From NCBI GenBank assembly GCA_030263375.1, contig SZOV01000006.1, positions 1 to 63,765 on the forward strand: 63,765 nt of DNA, read 5' to 3'. The DNA is from Deltaproteobacteria bacterium PRO3 (GTDB taxonomy: Bacteria > UBA10199 > DSSB01). The notes below the pieces were generated by a model, which saw nothing but the letters and a program-made list of their open reading frames with translations, had not been told where the DNA came from and did not search any database. A program made the position numbers and the translations under genes. The first letter of the stretch is position 1, and every line of letters begins with the position of its first letter. Shown in pieces: positions 15,210-24,252 of this stretch.

Positions 15210-16043
15210 ATGCCAATAAGAAAATTGCACGTGGCGGCCGGTCTCTTGCTAGTTGCCTTGATATTCCCTGGAATTTTCGTCGAGTCCCTCCAGGGGGCCA
15301 ATGGCCCGATGGTGTCCGGCTCGGGCGGCGCATGCGGAAGAAAATCCCCGCCGCCGGTCGCCGATGCAGATGGGGACGGCTTCGAAGACGCCAAGGACAA
15401 TTGCCCCCAAGACTTCAATCCCAGCCAACTGGATGTTGACGGAGACGGTATCGGAGAGGTCTGCGAAAGCTTTCAGCCCTTGGATGGGAAGATCGATTGT
15501 GAGCTCGGGCCCTGCACGAGCAACGAATCCTGCGAAGCCGCGCTCAGCCTGCAATGTCCTGAGGATTATCAAGAACTTCAATTTTTGGGTCTTTTCCTCG
15601 CTTGCTGCGACGGAGCCTGCGTGATCGGCGACGTCGAAAGTCCCAGCGGCGGTTGTCCCGCCGGTACCTGCAATACCCCTTTTCCTCATTGCGGAGCGGA
15701 CGACGAGTGTTTCGCCGCGGGCCTCGGGCCTTGCTTGGAAGGTTGTTGCATGCCGCCCCCGCCTCTTCCCTGCGAGTGCGAGTGCCCTCCCGAGGATCCG
15801 GAATGCGAATGTCCGCCTTGCGAGATCATCTGCCCCAGCGGCTTGCCTCCCCCCGAATGCGAGTCTTCGGAAAATTGCGGCCCCGAAGAAATTTGCGCTG
15901 AGCCGGGCTGTTGCGCGCCTATCGAGCCCCCGCCGCCACCACCGCCCCCAATGGTGATATCCTTTCACTTCCTTCACTTGATCTTGGCCGGGGGCACCAC
16001 GAAGGCCGGGCTAACCTTGGGGCCCTTGTATCCGGCCGCGTAA
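15210..16043 (+). CDS. thrombospondin type-3 repeat, Cys/Pro-rich secreted protein
   Basis: 277 residues as read. Signal peptide, then two calcium-binding TSP3 repeats (DADGDGFEDAKDNCP, DVDGDGIGEVC), then a Cys-rich region with many C-x-C and CC pairs, and a run of prolines. The last 30 residues are antisense to the convergent 15974 gene and look non-native. A one-base slip in the CCN-rich run would end the protein at a TGA at 15955-15957, 16 bp short of the neighbour's stop. Function unknown; probably a cell-surface protein. Confidence 0.7.
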   Translation: MPIRKLHVAAGLLLVALIFPGIFVESLQGANGPMVSGSGGACGRKSPPPVADADGDGFEDAKDNCPQDFNPSQLDVDGDGIGEVCESFQPLDGKIDCELGPCTSNESCEAALSLQCPEDYQELQFLGLFLACCDGACVIGDVESPSGGCPAGTCNTPFPHCGADDECFAAGLGPCLEGCCMPPPPLPCECECPPEDPECECPPCEIICPSGLPPPECESSENCGPEEICAEPGCCAPIEPPPPPPPPMVISFHFLHLILAGGTTKAGLTLGPLYPAA

Positions 16044-16732
16044 TCCTCCGCCCAGGGTTCGAGGGTGAGGTAGCCGGGGCTCTGCCCCAGGGTCTTCCAA
16101 CGCAAGGTGAAGAGGCGGGTCATGAAGTCGCTGCCGATCAAGGCCAAGGTGCCGGCGTCGCCCATGATGGCGGTCTGAACCATGTGCGCCTTTTCGTGTT
16201 GGGGGGTGTCTCCGGGGGACTTGGCTGTGAAGCAGTGTCCGATGGCGCCGGAATTACCAGCCTTGGCAGCGTTGAAGATGCAGAGCTTGTGGTTGAACAC
16301 CAGCATCCCGCCGTAAAAGCCGACCTCGGCTTTAAAGCCGCTCGCCGCCTCGCCGATGACCCCTCCCCACAATAGTCCCGCGGTCGAGATGAGCGGCGTC
16401 GCGGCGTAATTGAGGGGAAAGGCGACGGCGTTGAAGAGCGGTTTTTCCTCCCACTGGTAGCGGCGGCCCAGCCAATTGGCCAGGCCGGCCCCTGATTGGG
16501 CGCCGAACCAACCCAAGGTCAAGCCCCGGGCGAGGTCGCGGTCTCGGGCGAAATGGTCGGTGACCGTGTAAATCGTGAAGGCGTTGACGGCGCCGGCCGC
16601 GCAGCCCATCAGGGCCCTGCCCCAGCCCTTCGCCGTGTCGAGCTTGGCGTCCCCGGCCACCGCGCTCCAGAAGAATCCGGTGGCGCAACCGCCGGCCGCC
16701 ATCAAGCCAGGCTCTAAGAATGTGTCCCCCAT
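15974..16732 (-). CDS. HExxH-containing protein, probable membrane-associated
   Basis: 252 residues from an ATG with an AAGGA site. Gly/Ala-rich hydrophobic stretches (about 8-27, 40-57, 70-88, 102-130) suggest membrane association. Residues 179-183 are HEKAH followed by MVQ, the H-E-x-x-H-x-x-Q pattern of small zinc-site membrane proteins; a third ligand is not identifiable. It is followed across 65 bp by no terminator and sits downstream of the 16798 beta-strand protein, so the pair is probably co-transcribed. Activity unproven. Confidence 0.6.
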   Translation of the reverse strand: MGDTFLEPGLMAAGGCATGFFWSAVAGDAKLDTAKGWGRALMGCAAGAVNAFTIYTVTDHFARDRDLARGLTLGWFGAQSGAGLANWLGRRYQWEEKPLFNAVAFPLNYAATPLISTAGLLWGGVIGEAASGFKAEVGFYGGMLVFNHKLCIFNAAKAGNSGAIGHCFTAKSPGDTPQHEKAHMVQTAIMGDAGTLALIGSDFMTRLFTLRWKTLGQSPGYLTLEPWAEDYAAGYKGPKVSPAFVVPPAKIK

Positions 16733-16797
16733 GCTGTCCTTCTTTCCCTTGGTCGATCGGATTGGCGGAGAAAATGTTGTGTTGGGCGGGAGGTCGC

Positions 16798-17469
16798 TCA
16801 GCGACGGTAGGTGAGGCGAAATGCCGTCTCCCCCATGATGCCGTAGGTCTGGCCGGCGAGCATCCGAACGGAGGCCTCGAAGGAAAGGTCGAGCGGTCCG
16901 ATCGACACTTCCGCGACCCGAAGCTGGGTCGAGCCGGTGATGAAGGCCGGCCACTTTTCCGCGACCGTCGATTGGCTGTCCTGGGTGACGTGGGTGTGGA
17001 TGAAAAGCCCGCCCACCCCCAGGCCATACTGGGGCTGGACGAGGCGCAGGTGCTTGGAGCGGTACACCGGCTCGAAAAGCGGGAAGCGCCACTCGGCCAT
17101 TAAAAAATGGCTTCGCGAGTCGCGGGTCGCGCTGAAACGGATCAATCCCGCCAGCGGATTGTCGCCCAAGGGCAGGTCGCTTTCGTCGAAGTGGTCGTCG
17201 GACCTGCCGTAATAATACATGAGAGCCAATTCGCCGAAGCGTCGCAGCTTGGGACGACCTTGGGCGTTCTTCGAGGTCTCTCGGAAATCGATGGAAAGCT
17301 CGCCCCCGTAAAGCTTGGTGCCGCTTTGCGGGTAGGGGGAGCTGAATTTCAGGAATTTTCCATCGGTGATGAAGCCGGTGCTGCGCCTCGGCGCGACCGA
17401 GAAATGGAGCTTGATTTCGGTGGGGCTGCCCATGGAAAGGGGGAGTTCCAAGATGCGTGCCAAGCCCAA
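16798..17469 (-). CDS. predicted beta-barrel-like protein
   Basis: 223 residues with alternating strand pattern throughout (ELALMYYYGRSDDHF, HFLMAEWRFPLFEPVY, FEASVRMLAGQTYGIMG) and a C-terminal strand FRLTYRR. The pattern resembles outer-membrane barrels, but no signal peptide is visible from the TTG start chosen (GGGAG site upstream) or the ATG at 17433, so the true start or export route is uncertain. Upstream partner of the HExxH gene. Confidence 0.5.
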   Translation of the reverse strand: MGLARILELPLSMGSPTEIKLHFSVAPRRSTGFITDGKFLKFSSPYPQSGTKLYGGELSIDFRETSKNAQGRPKLRRFGELALMYYYGRSDDHFDESDLPLGDNPLAGLIRFSATRDSRSHFLMAEWRFPLFEPVYRSKHLRLVQPQYGLGVGGLFIHTHVTQDSQSTVAEKWPAFITGSTQLRVAEVSIGPLDLSFEASVRMLAGQTYGIMGETAFRLTYRR

Positions 17470-17626
17470 AGTTCACGCTCCCACGAAAAGTCCCCGAAAT
17501 GACTTGCCTTCCTCGACTCGACTTCGCTCGCCCCTGGGAGCCACCGCCCTCAAAATACGCCGCGCCGAGCGAAAAGCTGACTGAATAGACGGGAGTCCCC
17601 GTCGTTGCATCCGATTTTACTTTTCG

Positions 17627-18007
17627 TTACTTCCTTTTCGGAGACAAGGTCTCCGTCCCCAGCGATCCCGGGTTTTTTGCGACGTACCACGTGCCCTTCA
17701 AGGAGCCGTCGGGTTGCAGCTGGTAGGTCACCGTGCCGACGTTTTCTTTTGAGGTGCCCCATTCCACTTGGAAGGTATTCCCCTTCAGCTTGCCGACGCC
17801 CTGATAAACCGTGCCGACCTCCCAGTGCACGCGGTAGGCATCGCCTGTTTTTACGACCGTGGCGATGCCTTGATAAGCGCCTTTCCCGCCCGGATTGGTG
17901 CCCTGCACCCAATAGGTTCCGCTGATGTCGCGCTCGGTTTGCGCCCGGACCAAGGGACTCACCGAAACCGTCATCACCACCAACAGCAAATAAAGAATTT
18001 TTCTCAT
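17627..18007 (-). CDS. small secreted beta-rich protein
   Basis: 126 residues starting MRKILYLLLV behind AGGAGG, with a clear signal peptide ending VRAQ. The mature part repeats strands of the form G-x-Y-x-V/I-x-G and G-x-A-Y-x-G-x-A (ISGTYWVQGTNPGG, YQGIATVVKTGDAYRV, GKLKGNTFQVEWG), as in small periplasmic lipocalin- or avidin-like proteins. Function unknown. Confidence 0.7.
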   Translation of the reverse strand: MRKILYLLLVVMTVSVSPLVRAQTERDISGTYWVQGTNPGGKGAYQGIATVVKTGDAYRVHWEVGTVYQGVGKLKGNTFQVEWGTSKENVGTVTYQLQPDGSLKGTWYVAKNPGSLGTETLSPKRK

Positions 18008-18186
18008 GAGCACCTCCTGCCCGCATACATACCGCCGCGACGGAACGGAGGCAAAATATTTCGGCTCTCCGCAGATTTCGAACTATGTTAGGAAGGAGGG
18101 CGAGGTCTCCGCCCTATGGCATCTCCTTCATTCATTGACTCTTCCCCGTCGATCGTGGCCTTCGTTGCCATTGGAAAGGGAGAGGC

Positions 18187-18405
18187 TTTCTTCCTCGCCG
18201 CGGCTCTCTGGATTTCGCCGTTCAAGATTTGGAACTCGCCGTTGCCCGAGCCCAAGTCGCGGGGGGTCGCTTGGAAGGGAGCATTCGGTCGCAGCCTTGG
18301 GGCCGCATCGCCAACCTGGCAGACCCCTTCGGCAACGGTTTTTGTTTTCTGGAATTCAGGGGCCGAGGCTACGACGAGCTCCCCGGCGTGATCTCCTCGT
18401 CTTGA
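18187..18405 (+). pseudogene. C-terminal remnant of a VOC (glyoxalase-like) protein
   Basis: The frame ending at TGA 18403-18405 encodes FAVQDLELAVARAQVAGG, then WGRIANLADPFGNGFCFLEF and GRGYDELPGV, which is the C-terminal half of a glyoxalase/bleomycin-resistance (VOC) domain including DPFGN and the conserved Glu. Upstream of about 18187 no frame gives the N-terminal half, and no start or ribosome site is present. A decayed gene between the 18007 and 18505 genes. Confidence 0.65.
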
Positions 18406-18504
18406 GACTTTTGGGTTCCTTCTTTCCGCTAGGCATTTTCCCCATTCTCTGGTCTCATGGGCTCATCGTCCCTTAGCCCTCATCATTCCAAAGCGGGAGG
18501 TTCC

Positions 18505-20814
18505 GTGAAACTTCAAGCGAAAATTTCTATATTTGCCCTGTCTTTCCTTCTCCTCTCATCCTCGGCCTTGGCGGTCACGATCCAAGTCGGCACGACGGCC
18601 GACGCCGACGACGGTGCCAATTGCAGTCTGCGAGACGCCATCTCCTCCCTAAACAACGGAGCCTTGCAAGGGGGCTGCGCCAACAGCAGCGGAGACGGTT
18701 TTGGTGTCAACGATACAGTGGTCCTCCCCGCGGGCAATTACACCTTGACCGTCTCAGGCAGCCCCAACGACGACAACACCAGCGGCGACTTGGATATCTT
18801 GGTCGATATGGCCATCCAGGGGGCCGACCCCAACGATCCCCTCGCCACCACCATCGACGCCGCCGGACTCAGTCCCCGCGATCGGGTCTTTGACGTCGTC
18901 GATTCGATGTCGCCCAACACAACGTTTGTCACGTTGGACGCCTTGAATATCGTCAACGGACTTGCCCCCGACAATACCACCACCGCCGATCCTAACGGCG
19001 GCGGCATCAGGATAGGGTTCGACAATAGCCTGGAAATCACCAATAGCCGCGTGGCCGACAATGCCGCCGGCAACGGCACTTCTTCCGCCAACTCTTTCAC
19101 GGCCACTGGAGGTTTTGGCGGCGGTATTTATCAAGCGGGTCCCTCCGCCTTGCAGTCCGTTTCTCTGCGGGTATTTCGCACCCTCATCGAGGGCAACCGA
19201 ACCGGAAACGCGGTCGTTCCCAACACCACCCCCACGGCCGGGAATAGCGGTGGTTATGGCGGCGGCATTTTCGCGGTCAGCGAATTGACGGTCGAAGAAA
19301 GCGTGGTCCGCAATAACGGCACCGGCAACGGGGCCCTAGGCAATACAGCTGGCGGACCGGGAGGCCGTGGCGGCGGCATCGCCTACGATGATTTTAACGG
19401 GACCGCCTTGCTCGTCAGCCGCTCCACCGTCAGCGGCAATACCACCGGCAACGGTGGAGACGCGGTCAACACCTCCGGAGGAGCGGGCGGTCACGGCGGA
19501 GGCCTATTTGTCTCCGGCGGTTCCGATGTGCAAATCACCCATTCCACGATCAGCGGAAACAACACCGGCAACGGCGGCTTCGCCGGCAGCACCATCGGCG
19601 GGACGGGCGGGCTTGGCGGCGGGATATACTTTGAAGTGCGAATTCCGCGAGCCAGCCTCGCCCCGGCCGGGCTCAGCAACATTTTCGCCCTTCTGGAAAA
19701 CAACACGGTTTCCGGCAATACCACCGGCAACGGAGGCGGTGCCGGAGTCTTCGGCGGCAGCGGCGGCGGTGGCGGCGGAGTCTATGTTTCCGCGGACGAA
19801 AGCGATGACGGGTCCGTTCTGCTCAACAATAATACCATTGTGTTAAACCAAACCGGAATCGGCGGCGTGGGGCCCAATTCGGTCGGCCAGGGAGGCGACG
19901 GCGGCGGCATCCATGTGCCGAATTTCTTTACGGAGGGGAACGGGCCCCTCTTTTCGGTCAATCTTGCTAACAATATTGTCGCCAATAATCAGGTAGGAAC
20001 CGACGGAGCGGGCGTCAATTGCGACGGCAACAGCCTTGTCGATGACGGCTTTAATTTGGAAAGCGAGACCGACTGCAATTTCACTAACAACGGTTTGCAA
20101 AACACCGACCCAATGTTGGGGCCTCTGGCCGCCAACGGAGGGCCGACCCAAACCCATGCGCTGCTGCTGGGCTCTGCGGCCATGGATGCCGGCAATCCGG
20201 GAGCGGCGGGATCCGGTTTTCCCAACTGCGCCTCCGACGACCAGCGGGGTGTGACCCGGCCCCAAGGCATCCGGTGCGATATCGGTGCCTACGAGGCCCA
20301 GATCGCGGATCTGGCGGTGCTCAAGACCGTGGCTGCCACTCCGGTGGAGGTCAACGAGACCATCACCTTTACCGTCACAGTCACCAACAACGGCCCCACG
20401 GCCGCGGATCTTGTCACCTTGGAAGATACGCTTCCCGCAGGGGTGAATTTTATCTCCGCGGCTCCCGACCAAGGGACTTGTTTGGTTACCGGTCAGACCC
20501 TCGCCTGTGATCTGGGCACTGTCGCCGGCGGCGACGCCGTTGTGATCCTTATTGAGGCCAGTAGCGCTACGCCCGGCGATTATGTGAACACGGCGACGGC
20601 CGCTTCGACGGCACTGGATCCCGATCCCAGCAACAATACCAGCTCTGTCGCTTTCACGGTCCTTGCCTCGGGGGGCGGCGCCTTGATCGAAGGCGGAGGT
20701 TGCCAATTGGGCACAGGAGAGGCGCGTTTCCCCTCGGGGGCCTCGGTCGCTATGCTATTTGCCCTTGCCCTGGTCCTCTGGAGATTCAGGGGGATTCCCG
20801 TTGGCCGGAAGTAA
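18505..20814 (+). CDS. CSLREA beta-helix protein with DUF11 domain
   Basis: 769 residues. GTG start behind GGGAGG; signal peptide ends SALA. The CSLREA-type motif NCSLRDAI is followed by about 450 residues of glycine-rich parallel beta-helix with recurring N-N/T-T-G-N-G and G-G-G-I turns. A DUF11 (Ig-like) domain at about 620-730 contains TFTVTVTNNGPTAADLV and DPDPSNNTSSV. The end is GGGCQL, a hydrophobic helix and a basic tail. Likely surface-anchored adhesin or matrix protein. A class A repeat begins 15 bp after the stop. Confidence 0.85.
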   Translation: MKLQAKISIFALSFLLLSSSALAVTIQVGTTADADDGANCSLRDAISSLNNGALQGGCANSSGDGFGVNDTVVLPAGNYTLTVSGSPNDDNTSGDLDILVDMAIQGADPNDPLATTIDAAGLSPRDRVFDVVDSMSPNTTFVTLDALNIVNGLAPDNTTTADPNGGGIRIGFDNSLEITNSRVADNAAGNGTSSANSFTATGGFGGGIYQAGPSALQSVSLRVFRTLIEGNRTGNAVVPNTTPTAGNSGGYGGGIFAVSELTVEESVVRNNGTGNGALGNTAGGPGGRGGGIAYDDFNGTALLVSRSTVSGNTTGNGGDAVNTSGGAGGHGGGLFVSGGSDVQITHSTISGNNTGNGGFAGSTIGGTGGLGGGIYFEVRIPRASLAPAGLSNIFALLENNTVSGNTTGNGGGAGVFGGSGGGGGGVYVSADESDDGSVLLNNNTIVLNQTGIGGVGPNSVGQGGDGGGIHVPNFFTEGNGPLFSVNLANNIVANNQVGTDGAGVNCDGNSLVDDGFNLESETDCNFTNNGLQNTDPMLGPLAANGGPTQTHALLLGSAAMDAGNPGAAGSGFPNCASDDQRGVTRPQGIRCDIGAYEAQIADLAVLKTVAATPVEVNETITFTVTVTNNGPTAADLVTLEDTLPAGVNFISAAPDQGTCLVTGQTLACDLGTVAGGDAVVILIEASSATPGDYVNTATAASTALDPDPSNNTSSVAFTVLASGGGALIEGGGCQLGTGEARFPSGASVAMLFALALVLWRFRGIPVGRK

Positions 20815-20828
20815 AAAAAGGAAAAAAA

Positions 20829-20845
20829 GGAAGACGGAGCAAATT
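20829..20845 (+). repeat. dispersed repeat, class A
   Basis: GGAAGACGGAGCAAATT, just behind the 20814 stop and nine bases before the next start codon. Confidence 0.75.
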
Positions 20846-20853
20846 ATAACTTT

Positions 20854-21189
20854 ATGAAATTACATATAAAAAGACTCATCACCACCAGTGCCCTATCTTT
20901 CTTCGCATTCACTCCCCTGGCCCTTGCCGCAACGGCAGCCCCCGGCGAGCTGGCGGGTAAATACGGCTTCGACTGGCTTCGTCCCGAAAAGGCCAAGTGC
21001 GCCCCCGTCACCGCCAAAACCCTGACCGGGGCCTCCTGCAAGCATCATGGGACGGGAGATACGGGATCCTTTACGGGCAAGGCCGATTTTTATTCCTGCA
21101 AGGTCGGCCCGAAGAGCGAGTACCTGATCTACTCCAGCCAGGCCCGCTGTGCCGAAGAGCTGGAGACCATGCAGGCCAACGCGCCTTGA
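20854..21189 (+). CDS. small secreted protein with disulfides
   Basis: 111 residues. Signal peptide ends LALAA. The mature part has four or five cysteines (AKCAPVTAKTLTGASCKHHG, YSCKVG, ARCAEELE). No ribosome site stands out because the repeat sits directly upstream. Converges on the 21237 gene. No family recognised. Confidence 0.65.
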   Translation: MKLHIKRLITTSALSFFAFTPLALAATAAPGELAGKYGFDWLRPEKAKCAPVTAKTLTGASCKHHGTGDTGSFTGKADFYSCKVGPKSEYLIYSSQARCAEELETMQANAP

Positions 21190-21236
21190 TTTACTGCCTT
21201 AGGCCGTGGACGTAGATTTCTTTGTCCATGGAGTTT

Positions 21237-21650
21237 TTAGCGCAGCCCCCTCAGCACCTCCAAGGTCGCGCCCCGAGCCTCGCGAATCCCCGCCAGGATC
21301 CGCTCCGTCGGCGCCTCTTCCTCGCCGATCCCGTCGAAATTTCTCTGCCAGGCCTGGAAGAGCCGCTGCGTGCTGCTTGGCATCGGTTCGGGAAGCACCA
21401 TCGCCAAATCCTGGATCAGCAACACTCGGCCCCACCCGCCGATCGGGTTTCCGGCTTTCGGGTCCTTGTCGTAGTGCGCGTAATGAACGAGAGTCTGCAG
21501 CTCGCCCAAATTTTTCAGCACCTCGAAGCAAGCGACGCGGATGTTCCGGTTCCGCTCGCTTTGCTCGTTGCGATAGGCGCCGTAGCTCAAGGCCCCGACG
21601 GCGACGACCAGGCTCAGCAGGGCGATCAAGTTTTTGCGCAAGGCTTCCAT
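21237..21650 (-). CDS. single-helix membrane protein of unknown function
   Basis: 137 residues. One N-terminal transmembrane helix (about 8-25) followed by a soluble domain with NIRVACFEVLKNLGELQ and HYAHYDKDPKAGNPIGGWGRV, a pattern seen in small conserved proteobacterial proteins annotated as hypothetical. The soluble domain is probably periplasmic. An AGGAAT-type site precedes the ATG. Confidence 0.7.
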   Translation of the reverse strand: MEALRKNLIALLSLVVAVGALSYGAYRNEQSERNRNIRVACFEVLKNLGELQTLVHYAHYDKDPKAGNPIGGWGRVLLIQDLAMVLPEPMPSSTQRLFQAWQRNFDGIGEEEAPTERILAGIREARGATLEVLRGLR

Positions 21651-21673
21651 CGCAATTCCTCCCTTGAAAATTG

Positions 21674-21707
21674 AAAAAACGGCGGGGTCCTTCGCAAGAC
21701 CCCGCCG
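21674..21707 (-). terminator. intrinsic terminator for the 22445-21725 operon
   Basis: On the reverse strand a perfect 10-bp stem CGGCGGGGTC/GACCCCGCCG with an 8-nt loop is followed by T6. It lies 18 bp behind the Spondin_N gene stop. Confidence 0.85.
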
Positions 21708-21724
21708 CCTTTTGCGCCCCGTTC

Positions 21725-22429
21725 TTACAGTTTGGTGAAGGTCAGCGTCCCCACCGGGATCAACTGCCCGTTCTTGACGAAGTGCGGGTCTTTGGCGAGT
21801 CGCGTTGCCTGCTTGGGATTAGCATCCATGTCGGGCGCCTTGTAGGTCGCGCCCGTGTCGCCGCCCGAGTCGTAGCCGTAGAGCGTCACCGTCCTGCTCC
21901 GCACCCATTGCCCGTTTTCCATGAGGTTGAGATTGCGGACGCCGGCAAACCAGTCGGGGCTCGGGGCGATCATCGCCACTGCCGAGACCTGTGGGTGGCG
22001 CTCGTCGATGCGGAAACGGGCGCTCACGCCTTGCGAAAAGTCCCGCAGGGGATCGGTCTCGAAGAGCGCGCCCACGTTTCCGGCCGCGATCGCCGCCTGG
22101 ATCTCCCGATTGAGAGGGTCGTGCTTGCCTTCCTCGCTCAGACGCTCCAGGCCGGGAGTGGGCGTTTTTCCTTCCGCGAAGATCTCGTATTGGCCGTCGT
22201 GCGTGGCGCCGATCAAGCCCGAGAAGTGGGGCCCGGTCAGGACGCCCGCCTCCGGATACTCGAAGGGATGGTTGGACTGGGTCCAGGTGCTGCGCAGCGT
22301 CACCTCGTACTCCGCCATCTGCGGATCGGCATTGCCGACGGTGACGCCTCCCGCGCTTTGGCAGGCGGCCAGGCCGATGAGGCCGATCAGGGCGATGGGT
22401 TTCAGGATTTGGGTGATGATGGGAAACAT
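21725..22429 (-). CDS. Spondin_N domain lipoprotein
   Basis: 234 residues. Lipobox LAAC (Cys23) gives a lipoprotein. The mature protein is one Spondin_N domain: YEVTLRSTWTQSNHPFEYP, HFSGLIGATHDGQYEIFAEG, SAVAMIAPSPDWFAGVRNL and VTLYGYDSGGDTGATY are all hallmark strands. In animals these domains bind matrix proteins; bacterial forms are exported and of unknown role. Second gene of a two-gene operon, 15 bp behind the propeller gene. Confidence 0.9.
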   Translation of the reverse strand: MFPIITQILKPIALIGLIGLAACQSAGGVTVGNADPQMAEYEVTLRSTWTQSNHPFEYPEAGVLTGPHFSGLIGATHDGQYEIFAEGKTPTPGLERLSEEGKHDPLNREIQAAIAAGNVGALFETDPLRDFSQGVSARFRIDERHPQVSAVAMIAPSPDWFAGVRNLNLMENGQWVRSRTVTLYGYDSGGDTGATYKAPDMDANPKQATRLAKDPHFVKNGQLIPVGTLTFTKL

Positions 22430-22444
22430 GGTTCCTCCTTTAGG

Positions 22445-23479
22445 TTAGCGTTGAAAAAACAAGACTCCGCCTTCTTGGGTCGCCACCGCGACGCGATCGG
22501 AGCCGATCGCGACGCCCGTGGGCCTGGATCCCTCCGGGAGCGAAAGGCGGCGCATCCGCCGCGGCGTGCCGTCCTCGCCCAGTTCGAAAAGCACCAGGAG
22601 CTCGCGGGGAAAGGAGCCGACGGCCGCGACGAGGTCTTCCGCAACGTCGACGTTCACCGGATGGACGCCGAGGTCCAGGCGGCGCTGCAGATTCGGGCGC
22701 GACAGGTCGGAGAGGTCGACGACGGCCAGCGTATCCCCTTGCGCGAGCAGGAGCGATTTGCCGGCCCAGGCCCCTTCGATAGGGAAATTCGCCGGCTTGC
22801 TGCCGCCTTCGGTGAATCCGGCCTCGGGTAGGGGCAGGGTGCCGGCGAGCCGCGGTTCGGTTCCGCGGAGATCGAGCGTGGTCAATCCGAATTCCGGCCC
22901 GGTGAAATGCGTCGAGACGGCGGCCGCGCGCCCATCCGGACGCAGGAGCACGTCGGGCTGGCCGCGGCCCAAGTCCGTCGCCGTGAATTCCGTCGAGAGG
23001 TTTCCTTGCGGGTCATAGTGGCGCAGCGTCAGGCGCGAGGTGCCGCCGGAGACGATCACCCGTCCGGCCGCGGCCGAGACTCCCGAAAAGGGGCCGACCT
23101 CGACCGGTACCGGGCCCGCGACCTGGCGTGGTTTCTTCGGATCGCCAAGCGAATAAACCGTGAGCGCGCCGGGGATTCGGGCGTCCAATGCGAACAGCAG
23201 GCCGCCCGAGACGTCGAGATCGTCGACGCTGCCACCCGCCTCCGCCGGAGACAGCGTTCCGACGAGTCGTCCCGATTCGAGCTCATAGATGCCGATTCCT
23301 CTCTCGGCCAGAGCGACGTAGGCATAATCGTTCCGAACCACGATGTTGCAGGCCTGCCCGGGAGCGGTCACCGGATAGCCCAAGGCCCGGTAGCCCAAGA
23401 CGAGCCAATCGCTGAAGACGAGGGCGGCGAGCAGGGCGGCGACGAAGACGGATTTCCAAAGCAGGTTGCGGCGTTTCAT
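22445..23479 (-). CDS. membrane-anchored beta-propeller protein
   Basis: 344 residues starting MKRRNLLWKS. An N-terminal hydrophobic helix (about 8-30) serves as anchor or signal. It is followed by blade-like repeats of the LVIVD/NHL kind (NDYAYVALAERGIGIYELE, GDTLAVVDLSDLSRPNL, GSDRVAVATQEGGVLFFQ). The protein is probably periplasmic. It precedes the Spondin_N gene and diverges from the ECF sigma gene, which makes it a plausible target of that sigma factor. Confidence 0.7.
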   Translation of the reverse strand: MKRRNLLWKSVFVAALLAALVFSDWLVLGYRALGYPVTAPGQACNIVVRNDYAYVALAERGIGIYELESGRLVGTLSPAEAGGSVDDLDVSGGLLFALDARIPGALTVYSLGDPKKPRQVAGPVPVEVGPFSGVSAAAGRVIVSGGTSRLTLRHYDPQGNLSTEFTATDLGRGQPDVLLRPDGRAAAVSTHFTGPEFGLTTLDLRGTEPRLAGTLPLPEAGFTEGGSKPANFPIEGAWAGKSLLLAQGDTLAVVDLSDLSRPNLQRRLDLGVHPVNVDVAEDLVAAVGSFPRELLVLFELGEDGTPRRMRRLSLPEGSRPTGVAIGSDRVAVATQEGGVLFFQR

Positions 23480-23619
23480 GTTCTCTCCCGTGAAGGCGGT
23501 TGACGCGTTTGGGCTTAGGATGTGGCGCGCGCGGAAAAGTAACGGCGGGAGAGAAATAACCGATAAACCCAATCATATTGCTGGGCTAATCCGAAGGGCG
23601 GAGTATAATCGAAGGCGGC

Positions 23620-24252
23620 ATGGCCGAGCCGGGAAAAATATTTGCGGGCTCCGGTAATCTTTCTCCTGACTCCGCATCCAAAGCCGAAGAAGACTTCGTC
23701 CTGGGCTTGGTTCGCCGCGAAGAATCGGCCTTTCGCGCCTTGATCGCCGATTATTCCCAAAAGCTCTACGGGGTCGCGTATCGCTTCCTGCGGCACGAGG
23801 AGGAAGCGCGCGAGGTCTTACAGGAGGTGTTTCGCAAGGTGCTCGAGAAGATCGACACGTTCAAGGGCGAGGCCAAGTTCTCCACCTGGATTTACCGCGT
23901 GACGGTCAACGAGGCCCTGATGCGGATCCGCTCCAAGCGCGGCGAGGCGACGGTTTCGTGGGAAGAGGTGCTGCCCCGCTATGAGGACGGCGTTGCCGTC
24001 GATCCCAATCGCGATTGGCACCGGCTGCCGGAGGCGGCGCTTTTAGAAAGCGAGGCGCGCGCCTATCTCAAAGAGTGCATCGGCCTCCTGCCCGAAGATT
24101 ACCGGGCGCCTTATGTCCTTAAAGACGTCGAGGAACTTTCCGAGAACGAAGTTTGCGCGATTCTCGGCCTAGACAAAGGCGTGATGAAGGTGCGGGTACA
24201 CCGGGCGCGGATGTTTTTGCGCAAGAAGCTTGAGGAGAAGTATGTCGATTAA
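23620..24252 (+). CDS. ECF RNA polymerase sigma factor (RpoE-like)
   Basis: 210 residues with sigma region 2 (AYRFLRHEEEAREVLQEVF, KFSTWIYRVTVNEAL) and region 4 (LPEDYRAPYVLKDVEELSEN, HRARMFLRKKL). Directs RNA polymerase to stress promoters. The downstream gene overlaps its stop and encodes a zinc-binding anti-sigma factor, so activity is controlled by protein sequestration. A 30-residue N-terminal extension precedes region 2. Confidence 0.92.
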   Translation: MAEPGKIFAGSGNLSPDSASKAEEDFVLGLVRREESAFRALIADYSQKLYGVAYRFLRHEEEAREVLQEVFRKVLEKIDTFKGEAKFSTWIYRVTVNEALMRIRSKRGEATVSWEEVLPRYEDGVAVDPNRDWHRLPEAALLESEARAYLKECIGLLPEDYRAPYVLKDVEELSENEVCAILGLDKGVMKVRVHRARMFLRKKLEEKYVD

